Source: SB11 sp965222995
Lineage (GTDB): Bacteria; Bacteroidota; Bacteroidia; UBA8524
Length of the DNA stretch: 64,000 nucleotides
Assembly (NCBI GenBank): GCA_965222995.1
Contig: OZ244977.1
Coordinates: 2,356,001-2,420,000 of the forward strand
Direction of reading: 5' to 3'
Each line of letters opens with the position of its first letter. The first letter of the stretch is position 1. The notes below the pieces were generated by a model that worked only from the letters and a program-made list of their open reading frames with translations, had not been told where the DNA came from and did not search any database. This document shows, one piece after another, positions 17,158 through 25,663 of this stretch. Made by a program: the position numbers and the translations under genes.

Positions 17158-20140
17158 ACGCGTTCAATCCTGAAATTTCTTTCCCTTTTGCCAGTTTTTT
17201 TAGGTAGGGTATTAAATCGTCCATTAATGCCATTTCTTTTTCTGCCCTTTCTTTCCAGCCTAAATCTAAATGGGTAAACAAATCGCCCAGTAATTCGCCG
17301 TCAAATATCATGCGGTACATAGTTGTTTCTACAAACTTTTGCAGTTGTGGGGTATGCAGTTGGTGTTTTTTGGCTATTGCTGCCAGTTGTTTTGCATTTT
17401 TCTCGGCTTTAAAAGTTTGGTAGCCTTGGCGTATTTCGTTCTCTTTTAACCCAGTGCCTTGTTCTAAAGTTTCTATATATGCTACCATATCGTCTCGCTC
17501 ATCCATTAGGTTGGCGTTAGCACTTAGCAGGTTTATCAACTGCTCACGCGTCATTTTCTGCTTAGCAGGTGGGGTTTGGGCGTATTGGGCTATCAGCTCC
17601 ATTATATAGTCATAATCCACCATAGCAGAGGCAAACAATACAAATTCAAAATCCAATTGCTGCACTTTGGGGTCAATCTCTTCACCTCCTTTATCTTGTA
17701 TGGCTTTAAGGCGTTTTGCAGTATCTAAATACATACTGCGGAAAGAGCGTATTTGGTCTTGCGGTAGCAGGGTTTCTATCTGTTCTTTATGCTTGGGAGT
17801 AAGGTCGGTATATTGGTCAAGCTGTGTTTTTAGGCGTTGTATTTCTTTAAAGCGATTTATAAACTCGCCCCGTGCGGTATCTCCCTTTAGGTTGTTCACT
17901 TCTTCGGGGGCAAATGCCAGTCCATGTGTTTGCATTAGTTGCCCTAATTTGTTTATAGCTTTCTCAAACTTTTCTATAACCACTGGGGCAGGCTCTACCA
18001 ACCATATTTCTTTGGGTGGTTTGGTAGTGTCTTCGCCGGAGAATAGTGTTATTGCTTCGTTTACTGCTGCTTGCTGGCTACGAAAATCAAGTATATTACC
18101 ATAAGGCTTGGTATGGTTTAGTATGCGGTTGGTGCGCGAAAATGCCTGTATTAGCCCGTGGTATTTAAGGTTTTTATCTACATACAGGGTATTTAGGTAT
18201 TTAGAGTCGAACCCTGTGAGCAGCATATCTACCACTATTACAATATCTATTTTGTTGGTGTGGGCATAGTCTTTATTAGTATATTTTTGGTCTTTTATGC
18301 GTTGCTGCACATCTTGGTAGTAGTTATCAAAATCGCCAATAGTGTGGTTAGTATCGTACTGCTCGTTATAATGCGCTATTATTTCTTGTAAGGCTTTTTT
18401 CTTTACTTCGGGTTCTTGCTGGTTGTCGGCTTTTTCTTGCAGCAGGTCTTCTTGCAATTGTTTTACATCGGCATTACCCTCTGCAGGAGGTGAAAAAACG
18501 CAAGCAATGTTTAAAGGGCGATAATCTTCATCTTCAACCTCTCGTTGATTTTGTATTTCTTTAAACAATTTAAAGTACTCAATAGCATCGTTAATTGATG
18601 CGGTAGCCAATACTCCATTGAAGCGGCGCAAATGGGTAGAGGTATCGTGCTTTGCCAATATGGCTTCTACAATAGCTTGTTTGGCGACACTTTCACCGGG
18701 TTTGGGTAGTTTTTCTCCTTCGGGTTTGTAATAGTCTATATTAAAGCGAAGTACATTTTCATCTTCTATAGCATGGGTAATGGTATAGGCATGGAGTTGG
18801 TTTTGAAATATATCTTCGGTAGTGAGGAATGAACCCGTTTCACCCTCGGCACTTTTTTGGGTTGAGTTTGCCTCGAATATGGGTGTGCCTGTGAAACCAA
18901 ACAACTGTGCGTTGGGAAAAAACTCTTTTATGGCTTTGTGGTTCTCGCCAAACTGCGAACGATGGCACTCATCAAAAATAAAAACAACACGTTTTTTGCT
19001 TAGGGGTTTTAATAGTTCTTTATAGTTTTTCTTTTTCCCGTTGCGGTTTTCTTTGAGGTTAGGGTCTAATGCCAAGCCCAGTTTTTGTATAGTGGTTACT
19101 ATTACTTTATCGGCATAATCGCCTGACAGCAGACGCTCTACCAGTTTGCCCGTATTGGTGTTTTCTTCTACGCATTTCTCCTGAAACTTATTAAACTCTT
19201 CACGAGTTTGGCGGTCAAGGTCTTTACGGTCTACCACAAACAGGCATTTTTCAATATCGGGGTTGTCTTTTAATAAGGTAGAGGCTTTAAAAGAGGTAAG
19301 TGTTTTGCCGCTGCCCGTGGTATGCCAAATATAGCCGTTGCCACGGTTTTGCTTTATACTCTCTACTATGGCTTTTACCGCATATATTTGGTATGGGCGC
19401 ATTACCAGTATTTTTTGCTCGCTTTGCACCAATATCATATAGCGGCTTATCATTTCGCCCAAATTGCATTTGGTTAAAAAAGTTTGGGTAAAATCGTCTA
19501 AGCGGTCGATTTTTTTATTGTTGGGTGCGGCTAGTTTGTATACGGGCAAAAATTGCTCATCAACCTTAAAATTAAAATGTTGGTTGCGGTTGTTTGAGAA
19601 ATAGAAGGTATTGCTTTGGTTGCTTACTATAAACAGTTGCATAAAACACAACAGCGAGTTGGTGAAACCGTTGCCGGGGTCGTTTTTATAGTCAACTATT
19701 TGTTGCATGGCACGGCGAGGGCTTACTTCCAGCGTTTTTAGCTCTATTTGCACTACTGGTATGCCGTTTATTAGCAATATTACATCGTAACGGTGGTTGC
19801 TTTTTTGCGTGTTCATGCGCAACTGGCTCACTATTTCAAACTCGTTTTTGCACCAGTCTTTAATGTTCACCAAGCTATATTGAAGCGGAGTGCCGTCTTC
19901 TCGATGGAACGTATTGTACTCTCGTAATATTTTTGATGCGATAAATACATCGGCGTTGGTAATTTCATCGCGCAAGCGGCTAAATTCAGCATCAGTTAGA
20001 TTAACACTATTGAGGGCTTCAAATTTTTTGCGGAAATTATTTTCAAGGGCTTTTCTATCGTGTATATCAGGGCGATAGGTATATTTTAGCTCTTGTAGCT
20101 TTGCAATTAGGTTTTCTTCTATTTGAGATTCAGTTAGCAT
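17150..20140 (-). CDS. hsdR: Type I restriction-modification endonuclease/translocase subunit HsdR
   Basis: 996 residues. The N-terminal PD-(D/E)xK nuclease is visible as D119 ... E133-L-K135 in RYDVILLINGIPVVQIELKT. The SF2 helicase motor follows with Walker A HTTGSGKT, Walker B/DEAD-box FIFDECH, motif III GFTGTP and motif VI-like FSRTNR. The C-terminal helical region binds the methyltransferase core. HsdR translocates DNA and cuts at a distance from an unmethylated site. It is the first gene of the operon, so restriction is transcribed ahead of modification. The start codon lies in a small inverted repeat (CATTGA-GATT-TCAATG, 20138-20153), a possible control point. Confidence 0.95.
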   Translation of the reverse strand: MLTESQIEENLIAKLQELKYTYRPDIHDRKALENNFRKKFEALNSVNLTDAEFSRLRDEITNADVFIASKILREYNTFHREDGTPLQYSLVNIKDWCKNEFEIVSQLRMNTQKSNHRYDVILLINGIPVVQIELKTLEVSPRRAMQQIVDYKNDPGNGFTNSLLCFMQLFIVSNQSNTFYFSNNRNQHFNFKVDEQFLPVYKLAAPNNKKIDRLDDFTQTFLTKCNLGEMISRYMILVQSEQKILVMRPYQIYAVKAIVESIKQNRGNGYIWHTTGSGKTLTSFKASTLLKDNPDIEKCLFVVDRKDLDRQTREEFNKFQEKCVEENTNTGKLVERLLSGDYADKVIVTTIQKLGLALDPNLKENRNGKKKNYKELLKPLSKKRVVFIFDECHRSQFGENHKAIKEFFPNAQLFGFTGTPIFEANSTQKSAEGETGSFLTTEDIFQNQLHAYTITHAIEDENVLRFNIDYYKPEGEKLPKPGESVAKQAIVEAILAKHDTSTHLRRFNGVLATASINDAIEYFKLFKEIQNQREVEDEDYRPLNIACVFSPPAEGNADVKQLQEDLLQEKADNQQEPEVKKKALQEIIAHYNEQYDTNHTIGDFDNYYQDVQQRIKDQKYTNKDYAHTNKIDIVIVVDMLLTGFDSKYLNTLYVDKNLKYHGLIQAFSRTNRILNHTKPYGNILDFRSQQAAVNEAITLFSGEDTTKPPKEIWLVEPAPVVIEKFEKAINKLGQLMQTHGLAFAPEEVNNLKGDTARGEFINRFKEIQRLKTQLDQYTDLTPKHKEQIETLLPQDQIRSFRSMYLDTAKRLKAIQDKGGEEIDPKVQQLDFEFVLFASAMVDYDYIMELIAQYAQTPPAKQKMTREQLINLLSANANLMDERDDMVAYIETLEQGTGLKENEIRQGYQTFKAEKNAKQLAAIAKKHQLHTPQLQKFVETTMYRMIFDGELLGDLFTHLDLGWKERAEKEMALMDDLIPYLKKLAKGKEISGLNAYE

Positions 20141-20298
20141 TGAGATTTCAATGCCGAAATATATGGATTATTGTTTTATCGTTTAAAGGACTATGCAAAC
20201 TTGACATCTTATATTCTTATTTATAAACACAAATAAACCATTGAAAAAACTTCAAGCAGAAGTTGAAAAACACTACAAAAAATCACTTTAACCCCCAA

Positions 20299-20320
20299 AG
20301 TTCAACTTTTGAGTTGAACT
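20299..20320. promoter_or_regulatory. 8-bp perfect inverted repeat upstream of hsdR
   Basis: AGTTCAAC and GTTGAACT form perfect 8-base arms around a 6-base loop (TTTTGA). It lies in the 271-base gap between hsdR and the integrase stop, about 160 bases upstream of hsdR. It could be an operator for the RM operon or a terminator of the integrase gene, although no long T-run follows on the minus strand. No helix-turn-helix controller gene is seen nearby. Confidence 0.35.
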
Positions 20321-20411
20321 GGTACTCATTTTGTGCTGAGCAAACCCGCATAAACACTGGTCAGTTCAAAAGCACAAAATTTTCCGTACTTTCATTGCCT
20401 CAACTGCACAG

Positions 20412-21587
20412 TTAAATTCTATTACTCAATTTATGACTAATATCTAAAGGTTGAGTTGATAGATGTTGTTGTAAATAGCGTTGTAAAGCATCTATACTAG
20501 TATGACCCGTTACATCCATAATCTCTTTCAAAGTGGCTCCATTTTTAAATAAGTCTATAGCAGTGGTATGCCTAAAACCATATTGTGTATGCCAACGGTG
20601 TAACCCCAGCGCATCTTTAACCTTTTTAAATTTCTTTGTAAAATAATCTCTCGTAGCTGCTTTTGGACTGGGTTCCCCTTCAGTAGTAAATAAATAGTAA
20701 TATCCAGGATATTTGTACAATTGAAATGCTCTTATATCCTCTAGGTAAATTTTATGTATGCGTTTAAACTTTTGCACTCCGGTTTTCTCATTTCCTGCCC
20801 ATATTCTTACTATCCCTTCTTCTTCATCTATATCTTCTAGTTTTAGCTTAACTATGTCTTCACAGCGTAGCCCGCAAATAATAAAAATTATATAGAGTCT
20901 ATGGTATGGGTCGTTGTGTTTGAGGTAGTGAGACACTCGTTTAAACTCTGATTGAGTATACACTAAATGTCTTTCGCTTCTGCTTGGTGTTTTAGAAAGG
21001 GCTTTAAAAGGGTTTTCACGTATCCTATACCCACATTCTTTAAAGTAGTTAAATGTATTAAATAAATCTGTATGATAATTATTTCTAGTTCTATTTGATA
21101 CTCTCATACCGATACTTAAGTAGGTTAAAAATTCTTTCGCATGCCTTATTTCAAAACTATTTATGTCTACTAGATATAGTTTATGGAACTTCAACCATTT
21201 CTTGAATACTTGCATGTGGTAAAAAAGAGTTTGATAACTATTTTTCTTAAGAAATGCTTTTTTTGATTCCAATACATCGTTTATTGCATATAGAAGAATA
21301 TTGGGCTTGATTACTTTAGAGCTTATATTATCAGGTAACTCTATCGGGCCATTTCCTTCAATAAGCCAATTGTTTACCACATCAACCAGATTATTGATAG
21401 CCTCATATCTTTCCTCAATATCTGTATATGAATTAACAGACTTTCTAATAAACCCTTTACCCTTTGTGCGGTATTGCTTCAGTTGCTCGGTATCAGGGTC
21501 GTAGAATTTGTACTTAACGTACCACATTTTAGACATATCACCATCATAGCAATATGCTTTGGCAAGTTCAAATAGTTTTACTTCCAT
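20412..21587 (-). CDS. Tyrosine recombinase (site-specific integrase)
   Basis: 391 residues from the ATG at 21587 (MEVKLFELAKAYCY); the frame can also start at 21662, giving 416. The first start is preferred because Bacteroidota integrases normally begin just before the Arm-type domain (MWYVKYKFYDPDT). A SAM-like core-binding domain is followed by the catalytic domain: R in CGLRCED, K in NEKTGVQKF, YGFRHTT at the box II HxxR position (the first His is Tyr), H in VTGHTS, and the nucleophile Tyr in ALQRYLQQ. It starts next to the 3' end of a tRNA-Met gene, the usual place for an integrase acting on a tRNA attachment site. It probably inserted the region to its left. Confidence 0.85.
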   Translation of the reverse strand: MEVKLFELAKAYCYDGDMSKMWYVKYKFYDPDTEQLKQYRTKGKGFIRKSVNSYTDIEERYEAINNLVDVVNNWLIEGNGPIELPDNISSKVIKPNILLYAINDVLESKKAFLKKNSYQTLFYHMQVFKKWLKFHKLYLVDINSFEIRHAKEFLTYLSIGMRVSNRTRNNYHTDLFNTFNYFKECGYRIRENPFKALSKTPSRSERHLVYTQSEFKRVSHYLKHNDPYHRLYIIFIICGLRCEDIVKLKLEDIDEEEGIVRIWAGNEKTGVQKFKRIHKIYLEDIRAFQLYKYPGYYYLFTTEGEPSPKAATRDYFTKKFKKVKDALGLHRWHTQYGFRHTTAIDLFKNGATLKEIMDVTGHTSIDALQRYLQQHLSTQPLDISHKLSNRI

Positions 21588-21679
21588 ACACTTACTGTTT
21601 TTGTAGAAATGGTTCGTAAGGATGTATGGTTGGTAACGATGAGAGTTCACATTTCTATGCAAACCCTCATCATTCCTAG

Positions 21680-21753
21680 TAGCGGGGAGCAGAATCGAAC
21701 TGCCGACCTCAGGGTTATGAATCCTGCGCTCTAACCATCTGAGCTACCCCGCC
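21680..21753 (-). tRNA. tRNA-Met (anticodon CAT)
   Basis: The minus strand reads GGCGGGGTAGCTCAG... and folds as a full cloverleaf. It has a 7-base acceptor stem (GGCGGGG with CCCCGCT), a D-arm, an anticodon loop TTCATAA with anticodon CAT, and a T-arm GGCAG-TTCGATT-CTGCT. CCA is not encoded. The anticodon stem has an A-C mismatch at its last pair. CAT can belong to elongator Met, initiator Met or lysidine-modified Ile; the acceptor and T-arm look like elongator Met. The 3' end faces the integrase gene 93 bases away, so this is a likely attachment site. Confidence 0.9.
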
Positions 21754-21838
21754 AAATAATGGGCTGCAAAAATAAACAATTTATCTACTTTTTAAACTTC
21801 TTTATAATGAATTTCGTTTAATACGTATAATAATCACA

Positions 21839-21884
21839 GTGAGACAACTTTTTGTCTCACATTATTGTCTTATTTTGTAAGACA
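21839..21884. promoter_or_regulatory. Two adjacent perfect inverted repeats in front of a T9SS surface protein gene
   Basis: The first is GTGAGACAA-CTTT-TTGTCTCAC (21839-21860, 9-bp arms); the second is TGTCTTA-TTTTG-TAAGACA (21866-21884, 7-bp arms). Both contain the half-site AGACA/TGTCT, so they look like a doubled operator rather than chance. They end 11 bases before the GTG start of the next gene. They could bind a dimeric regulator or fold in the mRNA leader near the start codon. The TATTTTG inside the second repeat is close to, but not exactly, a Bacteroidota -7 element. Confidence 0.5.
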
Positions 21885-21895
21885 TTGAAGTTTTT

Positions 21896-24800
21896 GTGCC
21901 CAACCTGATAAAAAAACTACTAATTTTTCTACTATGCCTTGTTAGTGTAAATAGCATGGCTACCCATCTTGTTGGGGGTAGTATGAACTATGAGTACGTG
22001 GGTAAGTTCGGCAATATGGTTAGGTATAGAGTTACATTAACCCTATATAGAGACTGTAGTGTTTTAACCCAATTTGATAATAATATTACTCTAGGAGTTT
22101 ATAATGATAATTTTAATAATTCAAGATACCAGAATTTTAACTTTACTTTATTAGATACAAATAGAGTAAACCCACCTCAAGGAGCAAATTGCCCGGGTAC
22201 TGTTTCAGTATGTATAGAAGAAGGTATTTATAGTAGAACCATAGATTTACCCCAATCTTCAACAGGCTTTCATTTAATGTTTGCCAGGTGCTGCAGAAAT
22301 AATGGGCAAATAAACATACCTGACAATAACGGGCAAACATATTATGCATTTATCCCACCAACTAATAACATAATAAACAGTTCACCAAAATTTACGGGGG
22401 TACCTGCGCCATACATTTGTATCAACGATTCAACATCATATCTTAATAGTGCTACTGATGCTGATGGTGATTCTTTGTCTTATAGAATCGTTACCCCTTG
22501 GCGCGGTGGCTCTTCAACCAACCCTATACCCACACCTCCATCAAATTTAAATCTTCCTTTACCTACAGTTACATACCGTTTTGGTTATAACGGCATTATA
22601 CCTTTTGGGAATACAGGTGCTGCTGAGATTGAAGCTACAACCGGGGTTACAACCATGTTAGCTCCACAACAGGGACTTTATTCTATGGCTATTGAGGTTA
22701 CAGAATGGAGAAACGGGGTAGCTTTAAGTACAATTCGTCGAGATGTACAAATTATAGCTATAAGTTGTCCAAACAACAATAGACCTTCTATTTTTCCTAC
22801 TTCAGGAACCGTAAACAGAAGTGTTGAAGCAGGAGACCAAATTTGTTTTGATATTCAATCTGTAGACAATGATAAAAATACATTAACAGGCGGAGGGCAA
22901 GTAGACCAAGAAATTACCCTTGATGCGTCGGGTGACTTATTCGGCAGTCCTTCTTGGCAAGGCCCCACAGCCACTTTTGCTAAGAAAACAGCAGCAAAAA
23001 CAGTTACTTCTCAGTTTTGCTGGACTCCAAGTTGTGATCAGGCAAGTACAACACCATATACTTTTGTTGTTAATGCTATTGATGATGGCTGTCCACCAAA
23101 AAGTCGTAATGTAACCTTTAGCGTATTAGTAAATAAGTTTCAGGGACTTATTTCATTTGGAGGCCCTGCCGAAGTTTGTGAGAACGACACGGGTAAGATA
23201 TACACTACTCCGGCTTTTGTAGGATTAAAGTACAAGTGGGAAGTAGTGGGAGGAACTATTGCGGGTTCAGATTCAGATGCCACGGTTAAAATAAACTGGT
23301 CAACACCGGGTATAGGTTTTGTTTATTTAACGGAAACCAGTCAATTTGGGTGCAAGTCGCCAAGATTACAATACCCTGTAGAAATTGGAGCTTACCCAGC
23401 TAAATTAAATTTAGCTCCCGATACAGTATGCCAGTTTAGCAGCAATAACTTGTATCAAATTACTTCAGTTGCAGGTAGCACTTATAACTGGTTTGCCCAA
23501 GGAGGAACTATTGCCAGTAATCCTCAGCCACATCAAGCAACAGTGCAATGGGGTGCTGCAGGAAATGCCAGAGTAGGTGTTTATGAAACTACTAAGCTGG
23601 GTTGTGTAGGCGATACCAATTGGAAAGAAATTGCCATAACTAAACCTTTGGCAGATAGTATTTATGGTAGTAAATCCGTTTGCCCTAATATTAAGGGGTT
23701 AGAGTATATAGCCTTTAATGGTACTGAAGGCTCTACTTACCAATGGTCTGTTGATGGTGGTACTATTGTGAGTGCCAATAATGATACAGTGGTTGTAGAT
23801 TGGGGAGGAATTGGCAACGGCAAAGTACGTATGGTTGAAACTACCAAGTGGGGCTGTATAGGCAATTTAGTAGAGATTGATATAATTAAAAACCATGTAT
23901 TGCAAGGGTTTCAGCCTGTTGGAAACGACAGTATGTGTGAGTTTACAGGGGGTGTGCCTTATACTGTGGTTAATACAAAAGGTTCAGAATATTTTTGGGA
24001 TGCTGTAGGAGGTACTATTGTACAAGACGACACTACAAATAATGTAGTAATTGACTGGGGTAAGTTTGGCAATGCCGAAGTAAGCGTGTATGAGATTAGC
24101 TATGACTCAATAAACAATATTCCTTGTATCGGCGCACCCGTTAAGCTTGATATTGTTCTTCATCCTATACCTGTTACTGACATTATTGATGGAAAATTTA
24201 AAGTATGCGAAGGCGATGTAGGACAAATGTATACCCTCAATGGTTTTTCAGGCTCAAGCTTTCAATGGCGTATTAATGGCGACACCTTAGGTTTTACAGG
24301 GCAAGGTACTAGAACCATTAGTGTAAACATTACCGATACCGGAAAATATACTATTGATGTTATTGAAACCAGTGAATATGGCTGTGTTGGAGATAGAGTT
24401 GACTCATTAATAAAAATAACCCCTAAACCCAAAACAGCACCTATTGTAGGGGCTAAAATTGTTTGTTATCCAAACTTTTCGCCTATTCAATATATTACTT
24501 CAGGGCTGGATAGTTCTACATTTAAATGGTTTATTAATAGTGGTACCATAGATAGTGGAGACGGAACCAATACTATTTATACGACATTTAGCGGACAAAG
24601 CAATAATACCATACAAGTTGTTGAAACATCGAAAGACGGGTGCAATGGTGATACTGTTTCTTTTCCTGTTTTTGCAGATAACCCTAAACTAGACCTTAAT
24701 TTTATTACTGTTGGATTACCCGATAACTTTATTCATTTAGATTGGGGACTTACCAATGCTCCCCAGTATAACAGTAACTTTACTATTGAAAGAAAACTGG

Positions 24801-25510
24801 CAAATGCTACTCCCGACCAAGCTTGGAGAAAAGTAGGTACCGTAAGTGGATCAAACTTTACTTTTAACGACACAAATATTTTTACTGATAATAATGCGTT
24901 TCAGTATAGAATTAAAGGCATAAACCTTTGTAATCAGAATTTTTACAGCGATACCCACACCAATATTCTTCTTAAAATTATTGAGCCTGCAAGGTTTGAA
25001 AGTAAAATAGACTGGACCAAATATTTAGGGTGGGATAATGGAGTAAGAAATTATGAAGTACACCGCCAAAACGATGAGGAAACTATATTTAATTTCTCTA
25101 GGGATGCAGGCACAGATACCACCAGCAGATATGATGACGGTTTAAATAATTTTATACAGCGGTACAGAATAAAAGCCTGGGAAAATGAAGCAAATCCTGA
25201 TACCACTTGGTCTAACGAGGTAGAAATTAGGTTTGCCCCTGTACTTTGGGTACCTAATGCATTTACCCCAAATGATGATGGTTATAATCCCCAGTTTGTT
25301 ATTGTACCCGGTGCTGTAAAAACATTCGAAATTCAGATTTATAACCGTTGGGGAGAATTGGTTTTTGAAAGTAAAGACCCTGCAAAAAGTTGGGATGGTA
25401 TTTATAAAGATAAACCCAGCCCTGAAGGGGTTTATATGTACCTGTTGCGCTATACTGGTGGTGATAATCTTATTAAAATTCAAAAAGGTAATATTACCCT
25501 TATCAGATAA
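21896..25510 (+). CDS. Giant surface protein with Ig/PKD-like repeats and T9SS type B (gliding-motility-associated) C-terminus
   Basis: 1204 residues, GTG start with signal peptide (PNLIKKLLIFLLCLVSVNSMA). The conserved N-terminal domain begins ATHLVGGSMNYEYVG and includes DDGCPPKSRNVTF near residue 400. About five Ig/PKD-like repeats of roughly 95 residues follow, each with 'Y.W...GGTI' and 'V.ET...GC.GD'. A fibronectin-III-like part precedes the C-terminal 85 residues (VPNAFTPNDDG ... IYNRWGELVFES ... SWDG ... GVYMYLLRY), the type B T9SS sorting domain. The protein is expected on the cell surface or in the surrounding matrix, possibly as an adhesin. The next gene is a full-length paralogue, showing a tandem duplication. 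Confidence 0.8.
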   Translation: MPNLIKKLLIFLLCLVSVNSMATHLVGGSMNYEYVGKFGNMVRYRVTLTLYRDCSVLTQFDNNITLGVYNDNFNNSRYQNFNFTLLDTNRVNPPQGANCPGTVSVCIEEGIYSRTIDLPQSSTGFHLMFARCCRNNGQINIPDNNGQTYYAFIPPTNNIINSSPKFTGVPAPYICINDSTSYLNSATDADGDSLSYRIVTPWRGGSSTNPIPTPPSNLNLPLPTVTYRFGYNGIIPFGNTGAAEIEATTGVTTMLAPQQGLYSMAIEVTEWRNGVALSTIRRDVQIIAISCPNNNRPSIFPTSGTVNRSVEAGDQICFDIQSVDNDKNTLTGGGQVDQEITLDASGDLFGSPSWQGPTATFAKKTAAKTVTSQFCWTPSCDQASTTPYTFVVNAIDDGCPPKSRNVTFSVLVNKFQGLISFGGPAEVCENDTGKIYTTPAFVGLKYKWEVVGGTIAGSDSDATVKINWSTPGIGFVYLTETSQFGCKSPRLQYPVEIGAYPAKLNLAPDTVCQFSSNNLYQITSVAGSTYNWFAQGGTIASNPQPHQATVQWGAAGNARVGVYETTKLGCVGDTNWKEIAITKPLADSIYGSKSVCPNIKGLEYIAFNGTEGSTYQWSVDGGTIVSANNDTVVVDWGGIGNGKVRMVETTKWGCIGNLVEIDIIKNHVLQGFQPVGNDSMCEFTGGVPYTVVNTKGSEYFWDAVGGTIVQDDTTNNVVIDWGKFGNAEVSVYEISYDSINNIPCIGAPVKLDIVLHPIPVTDIIDGKFKVCEGDVGQMYTLNGFSGSSFQWRINGDTLGFTGQGTRTISVNITDTGKYTIDVIETSEYGCVGDRVDSLIKITPKPKTAPIVGAKIVCYPNFSPIQYITSGLDSSTFKWFINSGTIDSGDGTNTIYTTFSGQSNNTIQVVETSKDGCNGDTVSFPVFADNPKLDLNFITVGLPDNFIHLDWGLTNAPQYNSNFTIERKLANATPDQAWRKVGTVSGSNFTFNDTNIFTDNNAFQYRIKGINLCNQNFYSDTHTNILLKIIEPARFESKIDWTKYLGWDNGVRNYEVHRQNDEETIFNFSRDAGTDTTSRYDDGLNNFIQRYRIKAWENEANPDTTWSNEVEIRFAPVLWVPNAFTPNDDGYNPQFVIVPGAVKTFEIQIYNRWGELVFESKDPAKSWDGIYKDKPSPEGVYMYLLRYTGGDNLIKIQKGNITLIR

Positions 25511-25565
25511 TTTCTCAAAAAACCAAGTTTTCTTTGGGGGATATACTTATTGAAATTGTATAAAT

Positions 25566-25612
25566 TATATAGAACATAGTGCAACATATTGCTATAAAAT
25601 CTGTTCTATATA
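25566..25612. promoter_or_regulatory. 11-bp perfect inverted repeat between the tandem paralogues
   Basis: TATATAGAACA (25566-25576) and TGTTCTATATA (25602-25612) are perfect 11-base arms around a 25-base spacer that itself contains GCAA-CATA-TTGC. It lies 56 bases after the first paralogue and just upstream of a promoter-like TAACTTTG. It may be an operator or a structured leader/terminator. No T-run follows the stem. Confidence 0.4.
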
Positions 25613-25622
25613 TAGTAACAAC

Positions 25623-25630
25623 TAACTTTG
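25623..25630 (+). promoter_or_regulatory. Possible Bacteroidota -7 promoter element for the second paralogue
   Basis: TAACTTTG matches the TAnnTTTG consensus of Bacteroidota primary-sigma promoters and lies 34 bases before the ATG at 25664. No clear TTG is at the expected -33 distance; that region is occupied by the arm of the inverted repeat, so a regulator bound there would affect the promoter. Confidence 0.4.
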
Positions 25631-25663
25631 GAATAAATATTGTAAAATTGTATGTAGCAGTAA

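Noticed and set aside
20138..20153. CATTGA-GATT-TCAATG inverted repeat covering the hsdR start codon
   Set aside because: Arms are only 6 bases and AT-rich; mentioned under hsdR but too weak for a separate regulatory call.
1..21680. Search for a second attachment site matching the tRNA-Met 3' end
   Set aside because: No copy of the tRNA 3' part was noticed by eye in the non-coding gaps; a computed search over the left flank is needed, so no site is reported.
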